DNA from: Deltaproteobacteria bacterium
GTDB taxonomy: Bacteria; Bdellovibrionota; Bdellovibrionia; Bdellovibrionales; Bdellovibrionaceae
Assembly (NCBI GenBank): GCA_017302835.1
Contig: JAFLCC010000003.1
Coordinates: 248,001-312,000 of the forward strand
Length of the DNA stretch: 64,000 nucleotides
Direction: 5' to 3'
The position numbers and the translations under genes are program-made. The notes below the pieces were generated by a model. It ran no database searches. It was not told the origin of the DNA and was given only the letters and a program-made list of their open reading frames with translations. Shown in pieces: positions 41,788 through 51,042 of this stretch (position 1 is the first letter of the stretch; the number at the start of each line of letters is the position of its first letter).

Positions 41788-43770
41788 GTGAGTAAAGTCA
41801 AATTGATCTTAGCGGTAATAGCCGTATCAGCGATTTTTCTGGTGGGTATTTATACTCGTATGGAAGAATTATTATTTGCTGATAAATTAGATCAAATGGA
41901 ATGGCAAATTAAGAATCAAGTATCTAGTCTTACTTTGGCCTACCAGGCGGATGCTAAGTTTCTACAAAAATGGGTCCATATTATCAACGATGAGGGCACA
42001 AGGAAAATTAATTGGAATTCAATGAGTCCCTATTTTGCAGTAGCTCAGTTAAATGCAAGGCTTCAAGTCATTGAGTGGTCATTTAGGGAGAAGTCACCTG
42101 TTTCTAGTTTAAGCAAGGAAAATCTAACTCAGTTAATTAATTCATTCCATGTGAAAATTGGAGATAAAGAGCTGAAATATATTATTTATAATGATCCAGA
42201 AAAGAAAAAGATTTTTTTAACCTTGGTGCCACAAAAAGATAAATTATGGGTTTTTTTAAGTCTGGGTGAAAATTTGCAGTCTATTATGGATGTGCAAAAA
42301 ACATCGCCCTATATGATCACTTTGATTAACTCAGATTTTTTAAGCTTGGCTCATGTCAAATCAGAGTATGTTGGTCAAAAAATTTTTGAGAACAAACTTA
42401 TTTCAGAGATTAAAACTGGTTCCAAAGCTTCAACCAGTGGCTCTTTTAAAATCTCATCAGGCGAAGAGTTTTTTGGGTTTTATGAGAAAATTCCAGATTT
42501 GGATTTGTATGTTTACACCCAGGCTTCCTTAAGCGAGCTCTTAAGCAATAGAAATTCAATTAAAAATCAATTCGTATTTTTTTCAGTTGGGTTTTTAATT
42601 ATTATTATTTCTTTGATTTTGCTTTTAAATAGAGGACGCAAAAACCCAAACTTAATTGCCAGAGCTCCCGTAACTTCCGTGGCAAAACCTTCCGTTTCGG
42701 GTGTAAGTGTCAATGCAAAACCTGAAGATCTTGATCAATCCAGAGTGGAAAATTACATGAACATGGCGTCTGTAATTGGCCATGAAATCAAGGCACCCAT
42801 TGTAAAAATATTAAATTTAACAGCAACAGCTTTAAGTCAATCCGAGAATTTAAATGAAAAAGATTCTTTGAATAAAATTCAGTCGGAAGTTCGATCCGCA
42901 AAGGAAATTGTAGATAAATTACTGATGTTTTCAGGCGAGCAAAGTGAAAATAAAATAGAATCGAAAGTAGATATTCCTTTAATGAAAGCCTTGAAGTCCT
43001 TGGATAAATTATTTTCTGAAAAATCAATTAAAATTGAAAAGAATTTTCAATTTGCTTCACCTATTTTAGTGGACGTCAATCGCATGACTGTGGCTTTTGA
43101 AAATATTTTTAAGAACAGTGTGCAAGCTATGGAAAGAATGTCAGTAAAAATTATTTCTATCAAAACTTATCAAAAAGAAAAAAGCATATTTATTGAAATC
43201 ACTGACAACGGCGAAGGGATTGAAAAAGAAGACTTAAGCAAAATATTTGACCCCTTTTTCACAACAAAGGATTCTCATAAAAACTCTGGGCTTGGGTTAT
43301 CGACAACTTTGGCAATCATAAAAAATCACCAGGGAAGTGTCGTTGTCGAGTCCGTAAAAGGGGCTGGTACAACAGTGAAAATAGAATTTCCGCAGCTGAC
43401 TCAGCAGCAAAGTAAGGAATCCGTGAATCATAGTAAAATTGCTTTGGTCAAATCGGAGAATAAAGAAGTACCACCCAAAGAACCACCAGTTCTTGAGGTC
43501 AAAGAATTAAAGGCCATCGTGTTGCCTAAGGAACCATTGCTTTTAGATATTGAACCTATTAAACCGTTGGATTTAAATGTCAATGTGGATGAGATGTTCG
43601 AGATGCAAGAAGAACCAAATCCACTTATTGAAGAGCCGCCGCCTTCTTCAGAACCTGTTTTAGTTCCTCAATTTATTGTCCCTCCGCAGGTGTCGCCTAA
43701 GAAATCTTTAGAAAAAGAGAGCGATAGTTTCAAAGTTCAAATTAGAAAACCCAAAGGTGGAAACTCATGA
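41788..43770 (+). CDS. Membrane sensor histidine kinase
   Basis: 660 aa. TM1 is near the N-terminus (LILAVIAVSAIFLVGIYT), a sensor region of about 230 residues follows, then TM2 (FVFFSVGFLIIIISLILLL). The kinase core has the His in VIGHEIKAPI, the N box IFKNSVQAM, DNGEGIE, and the F/G2 boxes DPFFTTKDSHKNSGLGLS. The last roughly 110 residues are Pro/Glu-rich and probably disordered. The GTG start has AGGA 7 bp upstream. It overlaps the next gene (ATGA), whose receiver-like domain may be its partner. It is divergent from nadB. Confidence 0.92.
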   Translation: MSKVKLILAVIAVSAIFLVGIYTRMEELLFADKLDQMEWQIKNQVSSLTLAYQADAKFLQKWVHIINDEGTRKINWNSMSPYFAVAQLNARLQVIEWSFREKSPVSSLSKENLTQLINSFHVKIGDKELKYIIYNDPEKKKIFLTLVPQKDKLWVFLSLGENLQSIMDVQKTSPYMITLINSDFLSLAHVKSEYVGQKIFENKLISEIKTGSKASTSGSFKISSGEEFFGFYEKIPDLDLYVYTQASLSELLSNRNSIKNQFVFFSVGFLIIIISLILLLNRGRKNPNLIARAPVTSVAKPSVSGVSVNAKPEDLDQSRVENYMNMASVIGHEIKAPIVKILNLTATALSQSENLNEKDSLNKIQSEVRSAKEIVDKLLMFSGEQSENKIESKVDIPLMKALKSLDKLFSEKSIKIEKNFQFASPILVDVNRMTVAFENIFKNSVQAMERMSVKIISIKTYQKEKSIFIEITDNGEGIEKEDLSKIFDPFFTTKDSHKNSGLGLSTTLAIIKNHQGSVVVESVKGAGTTVKIEFPQLTQQQSKESVNHSKIALVKSENKEVPPKEPPVLEVKELKAIVLPKEPLLLDIEPIKPLDLNVNVDEMFEMQEEPNPLIEEPPPSSEPVLVPQFIVPPQVSPKKSLEKESDSFKVQIRKPKGGNS

Positions 43771-45272
43771 AAATTCGTGAATTTAGTTCTCAGTTTTGTA
43801 CCCTGGTTTTTACTAAAGATATGAACCTTGGTTCTTCCATCAAAGTCAATCTAGGCAGAGCTGGATATGAAGTTTTTTATTTAGAAAATGAAAATAATTT
43901 ATTACAAACAATATCAGAGGCCCAGCCTCATGTGGTCATTCTTGATCTGAATTCGATTCAGACTCTATTGAATGCGCTTATTGAAAAAATCAATACAATG
44001 AATTCGGAGATCAAAATTATTTTTATCTCAAATAGTGAACAGTTTCAAGTTCTCTCTGGGTATTCAGAATTTAATGTTTATGATATCTTAGCGCTTAATT
44101 TACCTCAGTTGGATAGCCGTGTTTTGTGGGCTGTGGATCGCTGTTGTGAGATGCTTTACTTAACTTACAAAAATGAACAAATTTTTTCAGAATTAACTTT
44201 AGCGAAAGAAGATCAGAAAAAATCCTTAAGTCAATTGACAATAATGAGTGATTTTAATGATTACAAACCCTGTTTTGAATTAATAGAGAATCTTAAAAAG
44301 TCGGAAAGTAAAGACGATGTGATACAGATTTTATTTCAAAATTTAAGATCTTTTTCATGTTTGTATTTTAAGTTTCTCTCGAGTCTAAACTCTTTTGTTT
44401 TAACAAATGTATCACCTCAATCGGAGTTGACAACAGAAGGAGTTGGATGTGCTCTTCCTCAGGAAGAGACAAAAGATCTGATTCCCGAGTTAATATTGAA
44501 TATTATACCTCCCACTTTGAATAACTTGATTGAAAAGATGTTCAAATTTCAAAAGATAGGAATTCAATTAAATTTCGATAAAGAAAATTTGGATGGTATT
44601 TTTGTTTATGACCTAGATTTCGGCAACGAAGAGTCTCAAGAAAACAATTTGAAGAAGGATAAACTTTTTCTCTTACGAAATTACCTCAGCGTGACAGCGC
44701 TGTATTACTCATATTTTTCCTTAGATAAAAAATTGGAATTTATTGAAACTCTGGATCCATTAACAGAAGTTTATAATAAAAGATTTTATGATAAAAAGAT
44801 TTATGACGAATTTGAGAGGGCCAAAAGATTAAAACAAGGCTTGTCTTTAATTAAAATATCTATTGATGACTATGCTGAGATTGAAAAATCCCTTGGTTTA
44901 AGCAGCCGCGATCAATTAATTAAATCAATTGCCGGCGTGCTTAATAAAACAAGCAGAACTAATGACCTCACCTGTCGAACGTCTGAGAATGAATTTTCGA
45001 TCATTCTGCCCCATTGTGGAAAGAAGGGGGCGACACTCAGAGCTGAAAGATTAAGACGATTGATTGAAAATCAATCGATGCTTGATAGTGGTTTAAAAAT
45101 TACAGCAAGTCTTGGAGTCAGCGAGTATCCTACCTTATCTCACAATGTGGCGACTTTAAACGATACGGCTGAAAAGGCTAGAAACTTTATCCTATCTAAG
45201 GGTGGAAATAGAATTTGTCTTTATAAAGTTCCTGCGGATTTTGTGCCTGAATTTAATATTGAAGAGAGCTAG
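43767..45272 (+). CDS. Receiver-like / degenerate GGDEF protein
   Basis: 501 aa. The N-terminus resembles a response-regulator receiver (EAQPHVVILDLNSIQTLL) but lacks the usual acidic cluster. A middle region with no recognised fold precedes a C-terminal GGDEF domain (DPLTEVYNKRFYDKKIYDEF, LKITASLGVSEYP). The signature loop reads SENEF instead of GGDEF, so diguanylate cyclase activity is doubtful; it may bind GTP or c-di-GMP or act as a scaffold. Coupled to the histidine kinase and followed 8 bp later by alr. Confidence 0.85.
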   Translation: MKIREFSSQFCTLVFTKDMNLGSSIKVNLGRAGYEVFYLENENNLLQTISEAQPHVVILDLNSIQTLLNALIEKINTMNSEIKIIFISNSEQFQVLSGYSEFNVYDILALNLPQLDSRVLWAVDRCCEMLYLTYKNEQIFSELTLAKEDQKKSLSQLTIMSDFNDYKPCFELIENLKKSESKDDVIQILFQNLRSFSCLYFKFLSSLNSFVLTNVSPQSELTTEGVGCALPQEETKDLIPELILNIIPPTLNNLIEKMFKFQKIGIQLNFDKENLDGIFVYDLDFGNEESQENNLKKDKLFLLRNYLSVTALYYSYFSLDKKLEFIETLDPLTEVYNKRFYDKKIYDEFERAKRLKQGLSLIKISIDDYAEIEKSLGLSSRDQLIKSIAGVLNKTSRTNDLTCRTSENEFSIILPHCGKKGATLRAERLRRLIENQSMLDSGLKITASLGVSEYPTLSHNVATLNDTAEKARNFILSKGGNRICLYKVPADFVPEFNIEES

Positions 45273-45280
45273 GGAACACC

Positions 45281-46426
45281 ATGGATTTGTTTCGAAAAAC
45301 ATTTGCTGAGATTGATCTTCAGGCCCTTGAAAATAATATAAATTGGATTAAGGATCAATTTCCAAAAAATTCTTTTTTTTGCCCAATGGTAAAAGGAAAT
45401 GCTTACGGTCATGGTGATTATATTATTGCTAAGTCTTTAAGTGGGATGGGCATTCCCTATTTAGGGGTTTGCTTGATTGAAGAAGCTTTGTGGCTGAAGC
45501 GAGCCGGAATTGAAACGCCCTTGGTTGTTTTCAGAGGTTTTGATAATGAAGGGGCAAAAGAAATTATTGCTAATGACTTTATCCCTATTGTAAGTCAGTG
45601 GGAACAATTAGAGTATCTGGAGAATAACATCAAGGATAAGTCGATTTTAATTCATCTTAAATTTGATACGGGGATGAATCGTCTGGGTTTTTCAGAAAAG
45701 GACGCTAAAAAAATTTTTGATCGGTTATGGAAGAACAAAAAATTAAGATTAAAAGGCATTTTAACTCATCTTTATTTTGGCGAAGACTTTTTAGTTGAAG
45801 AAGGTCATTCACAACGTCAAATCAAGGCTATCATGGGAATTGCTAAAATCTTTAAGTGCTATAATCCAGTTCTTCATGTGTTTAACACTGCAGGGATTGT
45901 GGGAGCTTATTTAAAACCTCAACCAGAATTCCATACTTTTGGATTGCGACCTGGCCTTTTAATTTATGGCTATGCAGCGCCAATGTTAAATCACTCACAG
46001 CCTTTTGATTTTTTAAAACCAGTGATGAGTCTCAAATCTCATGTCAGCGATATTAAGATGATTTCAAAGGGGCAAGGCATTTCTTACTCCCATACTTGGA
46101 AGGCTACAAAAGACTCAATTATTGGGATCATTCCCATCGGCTATGCAGATGGGGTTCATCGCTTACTTTCCAATAGGGGGGAAGTGATTGTTAAGAATTA
46201 TAAAGCTCCAATTATAGGAAACATTTGTATGGACTATCTGATGGTTGATCTGACGGAGATTTCGCAAATACAGCCGGTTCGTAAAAATGAGACGGTTATT
46301 TTGCTGGGGCAAAGCGAGGATCGTAAATTATTTATTGGAGCCCAAGAAGTAGCGGCTAAGGCACAGACGATTACCTGGGAAATTTTGACCAGCATAGGAA
46401 TAAGAGTTCCTCGACTTGTTATTTAA
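45281..46426 (+). CDS. alr: Alanine racemase
   Basis: 381 aa. PLP-dependent conversion of L- to D-alanine for peptidoglycan. The Schiff-base Lys is in CPMVKGNAYGHGDY, LKFDTGMNRLGF is the conserved barrel loop, the catalytic Tyr is in ISYSHTW, and GYADGVHR and GNICMDYLMVDLT are standard. It starts 8 bp after the GGDEF-protein stop. A hairpin (46432-46464) follows its stop and probably separates it from the mla genes. Confidence 0.96.
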   Translation: MDLFRKTFAEIDLQALENNINWIKDQFPKNSFFCPMVKGNAYGHGDYIIAKSLSGMGIPYLGVCLIEEALWLKRAGIETPLVVFRGFDNEGAKEIIANDFIPIVSQWEQLEYLENNIKDKSILIHLKFDTGMNRLGFSEKDAKKIFDRLWKNKKLRLKGILTHLYFGEDFLVEEGHSQRQIKAIMGIAKIFKCYNPVLHVFNTAGIVGAYLKPQPEFHTFGLRPGLLIYGYAAPMLNHSQPFDFLKPVMSLKSHVSDIKMISKGQGISYSHTWKATKDSIIGIIPIGYADGVHRLLSNRGEVIVKNYKAPIIGNICMDYLMVDLTEISQIQPVRKNETVILLGQSEDRKLFIGAQEVAAKAQTITWEILTSIGIRVPRLVI

Positions 46427-46431
46427 GGCCA

Positions 46432-46464
46432 TGAAGGACGGACGTTGTGAAGTCTCGTCCTTCA
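46432..46464 (+). terminator. Hairpin downstream of alr
   Basis: TGAAGGACG-GAC pairs with GTC-T-CGTCCTTCA: a 9-bp stem, one bulged base and three more pairs around an 8-base loop. It lies between alr and mlaE. No T-run follows directly, so termination strength is uncertain. Confidence 0.5.
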
Positions 46465-46508
46465 GACATCAGTTGTCAAAATAGAGATTGGTTAATATTA
46501 TAATCCTA

Positions 46509-47285
46509 ATGGTAAACGCATTCAAAGATTTTATAACAGAAACGGGAATGATGATGATGTTTTTATCTTCATCATTGCGGTTATTATTTGTTAAACCAAA
46601 TAGATTCTCTGAAGTTATCAAACACATGGAATTTATTGGAAATAAATCTGTAGGAATTATTTCATTAACTTCGCTTTTTACGGGGTTAGCTCTATCTTTT
46701 CAAGTCTATCTTGGATTTAAAATTATAAACGCTGTTAATATGGTAGGGCCAACTGTAGCTCTTGGAATCACTCGTGAGTTAGGCCCTGTTCTGACTGGTT
46801 TGATCGTCGCGGCTAGAGCTGGTGGAGCTATGGCCGCGAGATTGGGAACGATGCGGGTGAATGAACAAATTGACGCCTTAGATGTCATGGGCATTAATAC
46901 CAGACAATACCTGATTGCTCCGCGTATTGCTGCGGCGATTCTTTGCATGCCCATGTTAACGGCAATTTTTGATTTTATTGCGATGGTTGGAAGTTATTTT
47001 CTAGTGGTTCATTTAGTTGAGCTTGATGAAGCCATTTTTTTGCAAAAGATTCGTGAAACTCTAGAAATGAGACATATTATGGAAGGTCTAATTAAATCAG
47101 CTGTATTTGGTTTAGTCTTTGGTTTAATTTGCACCTTTAGGGGATTTTATACAACGGGGGGAGCGAAGGGTGTTGGCGAGGCAACCAATCGTGGAGTTGT
47201 TATGAGTATGGTATTGATCATTGTTTTAGATTACTTCTTAACAAATATTATTAGGCTCTACTATATAATTCAAGGGGTAGGTTGA
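46509..47285 (+). CDS. mlaE: MlaE-type ABC permease
   Basis: About 258 aa. Membrane subunit of a retrograde or anterograde phospholipid transporter. Family motifs are FTGLALSFQVYLGF, GITRELGPVLTGLIVAARAGGAMAARLGTMRVNEQIDAL and FRGFYTTGGAKGVGEATNRGVV, with five or so transmembrane helices. The frame is open upstream to a TTG at 46488, but the ATG at 46509 gives the usual length; neither has a convincing Shine-Dalgarno sequence. It overlaps mlaF by 4 bp. Confidence 0.93.
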   Translation: MVNAFKDFITETGMMMMFLSSSLRLLFVKPNRFSEVIKHMEFIGNKSVGIISLTSLFTGLALSFQVYLGFKIINAVNMVGPTVALGITRELGPVLTGLIVAARAGGAMAARLGTMRVNEQIDALDVMGINTRQYLIAPRIAAAILCMPMLTAIFDFIAMVGSYFLVVHLVELDEAIFLQKIRETLEMRHIMEGLIKSAVFGLVFGLICTFRGFYTTGGAKGVGEATNRGVVMSMVLIIVLDYFLTNIIRLYYIIQGVG

Positions 47286-48040
47286 TGGAATCAGCCGTTA
47301 GGTTATCCGATGTGAAAAAAACCTTTGATGGTCATGATTATGTTTTAAAAGGAATGAGTCTTGAGATACCTAAGGGTTCTTTGACGGCTATTATCGGTTT
47401 TTCAGGAACGGGAAAGTCAGTCATGTTAAAACATATATTGGGATTATTTAAACCCAGTTCTGGAAAAATTGAGGTTCTTGGAACAGATATTTCAACATTA
47501 AATCCTGATCAATTAACCAAATTTCGGTGTCATTTTGGTGTTTTGTTTCAGTCGGCGGCCTTGTTTGATGACATGACGGTTTTAGAAAATGTTTGTTTTC
47601 CATTAATTGAACACAAACGAGAAATTCCCATGAAGAGAGTGCTTGAAATTGCAGAGGAAAAATTAAGATTAGTTGGGTTGGATACGAAACATTTTCAAAA
47701 ACTACCAAGTCAGATAAGCGGAGGCATGCAAAAACGAACGGGTCTGGCGCGGGCTTTAGCCCTAGATCCAGAAATATTAGTTTATGATGAACCAACAACA
47801 GGTTTAGATCCCATTCTTACTGAAATGGTTGATAATCTAATACTAGAAACGCATAAACATATCAAAGGAACCACATCTATAATGGTGAGTCATGATCTTT
47901 TTGCAGCTTTTCGAATTGCCGATTATGTCGCCATGTTAGATGCTGGACGTGTTTTATTATTTGGAAAACCCGAAGATTTTTATAAGAGCGAAATTGAACT
48001 GGTGAAAAAATTTGTAGCTAAAGGAATGAAACATCAATGA
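47282..48040 (+). CDS. mlaF: MlaF-type ABC transporter ATPase
   Basis: 252 aa. Walker A GFSGTGKSVMLKH, the Q loop in LFQSAALFDDMTV, signature ISGGMQKRTGLARAL, Walker B ILVYDEPTTGLDP and the switch His in MVSHD are all intact. The SGGMQKR form of the signature is characteristic of the Mla/Mkl subgroup. It powers lipid movement through MlaE/MlaD. It overlaps both neighbours by 4 bp. Confidence 0.95.
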   Translation: MMESAVRLSDVKKTFDGHDYVLKGMSLEIPKGSLTAIIGFSGTGKSVMLKHILGLFKPSSGKIEVLGTDISTLNPDQLTKFRCHFGVLFQSAALFDDMTVLENVCFPLIEHKREIPMKRVLEIAEEKLRLVGLDTKHFQKLPSQISGGMQKRTGLARALALDPEILVYDEPTTGLDPILTEMVDNLILETHKHIKGTTSIMVSHDLFAAFRIADYVAMLDAGRVLLFGKPEDFYKSEIELVKKFVAKGMKHQ

Positions 48041-49416
48041 AGTTTTGGAGTACCTCAGAATTTAAAGTAGGGGCTTTGGTTGTTTTCGTCGGAGGACTCA
48101 TCGGGGTCATGTCGATGCAAGTGAGTGATGATCCTAGTTTTATGGGAAGATCCAGAAAAGCTTGGTTTCTTTTAGATAATGCGGCGGGATTGATTAAAAA
48201 TTCAGGAGTTAAAACAGCAGGGATTCCCATAGGAATTGTTAAGGATATTAAATTACAAGACGGCAAAGCGCGAGTGGATATTAGTATCCGATCGGATATT
48301 CCTTTAACCACGTCGGCATCTGTTGAAATTAAATCAATTGGAATACTTGGTGATAAACATGTGGAAGTTTTCCCTGGCTCTCCATCAGATACCCCCCTTG
48401 CTGATTCTGGGCAAATTCTTATTGTTAAGGACAAGGGTTCTTTGGATAATGTGATGGCCCAGGTCGGTGATATTGCAGGGTCTTTAAAAGACGTTGCTGT
48501 TGTTCTTAAAGAGTCCATATCTGACGACGGAACTCAAAAACATGTTTTGGGTCGAATTGTAAAAAATATTGAAAAAATCACGGTGGATATCAGCGAGATC
48601 ACATCTGAAAATAAAGAACAAATTGGTGAAATTGTCGATCAAGTTAATGATGTGACGAGGACTCTTGATGAGTTGATTAATGACGAAACGGATGAAGGGT
48701 TAAAGAAAACCTGGAAGAAAACACTGGTTCGCTTAGATAGCGCCATGAAAAATATTGATGAAATTTCCGCTAAAATTAATAAAGGTGAAGGGACTATTGG
48801 TAAACTCATTAATGATGAAACAACAGTTGAAGAGCTAAACACCGCCATTCAAGGGGTGAGTGGATTGTTTGATACCGCCGGCCGTATTCAAACTGGCTTT
48901 GATTATCACGCTGACTATCTTTCAAATGTGGGATCAACAAAATCAAATATTGGTATTGTGATACAACCAGGTCTTGATAGATACTATTATTTGGGAATTA
49001 TCGATGATCCGGCCGGTGTTGTAGATAGAGAAGAAGCCACTGTTTCCAGCGGTGGAAGTGTGATTTCTGATACGAGTACGGTAAAGAGATATAAAAATAA
49101 AACAAAGTTTTCAGCATTATTTGCTAAAAACTTTTACGATTTTACGTTGAAGGCAGGTTTAATTGAAAATGCTGGTGGTTTTGGTTTTGATTATCATTTT
49201 CTAAATAAAAAACTAAGATTTAGCTTTGAGGCCTTTAATTTAGAAAAGGCAAACCTAAGAGTTTCGGCTCGGTATAATTTATTCCATGGCCTTTACCTCA
49301 TTGCTGGCCAGCAAGATCTTTTAAATAAGGATAATCAACAATCCTCCTATCTTGGTGCTGGATTGTTTCTTACTAATGATGATTTAAAGCTGCTTTTAAC
49401 AAAATCTCCTTTTTAA
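48037..49416 (+). CDS. mlaD: MCE/MlaD-family lipid transporter subunit with barrel-like C-terminus
   Basis: 459 aa, more than twice the E. coli MlaD length. The N-terminal TM (FKVGALVVFVGGLIGVMSM) is followed by one MCE domain (NAAGLIKNSGVKTAGIPIGIVKDI, KSIGILGDKHVEVFPG), a long amphipathic helical stretch (about 150-285), and about 170 residues of alternating amphipathic strands ending in TNDDLKLLLTKSPF. The terminal Phe and strand pattern resemble an outer-membrane beta-barrel. This suggests a single polypeptide bridging inner and outer membranes; the barrel reading is inference. Confidence 0.88.
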   Translation: MKFWSTSEFKVGALVVFVGGLIGVMSMQVSDDPSFMGRSRKAWFLLDNAAGLIKNSGVKTAGIPIGIVKDIKLQDGKARVDISIRSDIPLTTSASVEIKSIGILGDKHVEVFPGSPSDTPLADSGQILIVKDKGSLDNVMAQVGDIAGSLKDVAVVLKESISDDGTQKHVLGRIVKNIEKITVDISEITSENKEQIGEIVDQVNDVTRTLDELINDETDEGLKKTWKKTLVRLDSAMKNIDEISAKINKGEGTIGKLINDETTVEELNTAIQGVSGLFDTAGRIQTGFDYHADYLSNVGSTKSNIGIVIQPGLDRYYYLGIIDDPAGVVDREEATVSSGGSVISDTSTVKRYKNKTKFSALFAKNFYDFTLKAGLIENAGGFGFDYHFLNKKLRFSFEAFNLEKANLRVSARYNLFHGLYLIAGQQDLLNKDNQQSSYLGAGLFLTNDDLKLLLTKSPF

Positions 49417-49509
49417 AAGACGGTTAGCAGTCAGCGTCGCGCAAAGACAAAAATAAATTTACTAATGCTTTTATAGTTTAGAAAAGATAAACCATTTTTC
49501 GAGGTAGGT

Positions 49510-51030
49510 ATGTACAAAAGAGCATTAGTTAGTGTTTCCAACAAAGAGGGTCTTGTTGATCTCTTAAAACCTTTAGTAAAGCAAGGTCTGAGCCTAGTTT
49601 CAACGGGTGGAACCGCCAAATTTTTAACAGAAAATGGATTTAAAGTAACGGATGTTTCAGAGGTGACTCATTTTCCAGAAGTGATGGATGGGCGGGTAAA
49701 AACTCTTCATCCAAATGTGCATATGGGGTTACTAGCAAGAGGTGATAATCCAGAGGACTTGCAAATTTTAAAAAAATTTAATGTTGAAATGTTTGATCTC
49801 GTCATCGTTAACTTATATCCCTTTGAAGAGTCACTAAAGAAAAATCTATCTTCAATAGAAATGATTGAAAAAATAGATATTGGTGGTCCCTCCATGTTGC
49901 GATCTGCAGCAAAAAATTTTTCACGCATTTCTGTGGTTTGTGATCCAAAAGACTATTCAGAAGTTTTAGCAAAAAGTTCTCAGGATCTTGAATTCAAAAA
50001 AAAATTAGCAGCTAAGGTTTTCTATCATACAAGTCAGTATGATTCATTAATTGCTTCCTATTTAGATCCAGAAAATAAAGATTTTTTAATTGTCTCGGGA
50101 AGATTGGTTAAAAAACTGAGGTATGGAGAAAACCCATCGCAAGAAGCCTATTGGTATCAAAATATAAATACCCGAGGCGGTTTTCAGGATTATGAGATGA
50201 TTCAAGGAAAGGAATTATCCTATAATAATTTATTAGATTTAGACTCTGCATTTAAATTGTGTTTAGAAATTGGAGGATTGAATGCTGTTGCCGTTAAACA
50301 TAATAATCCTTGTGGTGTCACTTATGGAATAAACAGCGACCAAATTATTCAGAATTTAGTTAAAACAGATCCCGTGAGTATTTTTGGGGGAATTGTGGCC
50401 TGCAATTTCGAAATAGGCAAATCTCATGCTGAAAAATTGAATGAAATATTTTTAGAATGCATTATTGCCCCTTGCTTTAGTCCAGAATCCCTAGCTGTTT
50501 TTGAGAAAAAAAAGAATTTAAGGCTCATTCGATTTAATATGGATTTTATAAAAACAGTTAAGTGGCATCAAAAAAATATAAAATCCATTTTAGGTGGGAT
50601 TTTAATTCAAGATGAAGATAGTTATCTCGCGGAAACTGCTTCCTGGCAGTTTTTCGGTCAGAAGCCAGAAGCAAAGTTGGCTCAGGATATGTTGTTTGGA
50701 GAAAAAGTTTGTGGTTTTTTAAAGTCCAATAGCATTGCCTTAGTTGATTCAGGTAAAACAATTGGTCTGGGAATGGGGCAAGTAAATAGAATTGATGCCG
50801 TTGAGCAAGCCATTGGTCGAGCCCTAAAATACCATCAAATCACAGAAAATACGGTATTAATTTCTGATGCCTTTTTTCCTTTTAAGGATTCAATCGAGCT
50901 GATCGCAAAAAACAAAATTAAATGGGTCTTGCAACCTGGTGGAAGTATTAAGGATAATGAAGTCATTGAAAGAGCCAGGGAACTGGATGTTCAATTAATT
51001 TTTAGTGGCAAAAGACATTTTAGACATTAA
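49510..51030 (+). CDS. purH: Bifunctional AICAR transformylase / IMP cyclohydrolase
   Basis: 506 aa, normal length. The N-terminal IMP cyclohydrolase (ALVSVSNKEGLVDLLKPLV, LVSTGGTAKFL, VMDGRVKTLHP) and the C-terminal AICAR formyltransferase (RYGENPSQEAYWY, VKHNNPCGV, FPFKDSIE, QPGGSIKDNEVI) carry out the last two steps of purine synthesis. GAGGTAGGT precedes the ATG. It heads a co-directional run with the GYF/TPR gene 12 bp downstream. Confidence 0.96.
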   Translation: MYKRALVSVSNKEGLVDLLKPLVKQGLSLVSTGGTAKFLTENGFKVTDVSEVTHFPEVMDGRVKTLHPNVHMGLLARGDNPEDLQILKKFNVEMFDLVIVNLYPFEESLKKNLSSIEMIEKIDIGGPSMLRSAAKNFSRISVVCDPKDYSEVLAKSSQDLEFKKKLAAKVFYHTSQYDSLIASYLDPENKDFLIVSGRLVKKLRYGENPSQEAYWYQNINTRGGFQDYEMIQGKELSYNNLLDLDSAFKLCLEIGGLNAVAVKHNNPCGVTYGINSDQIIQNLVKTDPVSIFGGIVACNFEIGKSHAEKLNEIFLECIIAPCFSPESLAVFEKKKNLRLIRFNMDFIKTVKWHQKNIKSILGGILIQDEDSYLAETASWQFFGQKPEAKLAQDMLFGEKVCGFLKSNSIALVDSGKTIGLGMGQVNRIDAVEQAIGRALKYHQITENTVLISDAFFPFKDSIELIAKNKIKWVLQPGGSIKDNEVIERARELDVQLIFSGKRHFRH

Positions 51031-51042
51031 ACTAGAGTCATT

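Noticed and set aside
47448-47798. 116-codon open frame antisense to mlaF
   Set aside because: It lies wholly inside a gene with all ABC ATPase motifs intact; the antisense product has no recognisable features.
48018-48518. 166-codon open frame antisense to mlaD
   Set aside because: The forward frame is a clear MCE protein in an mla operon; the antisense frame has no family resemblance or ribosome-binding site.
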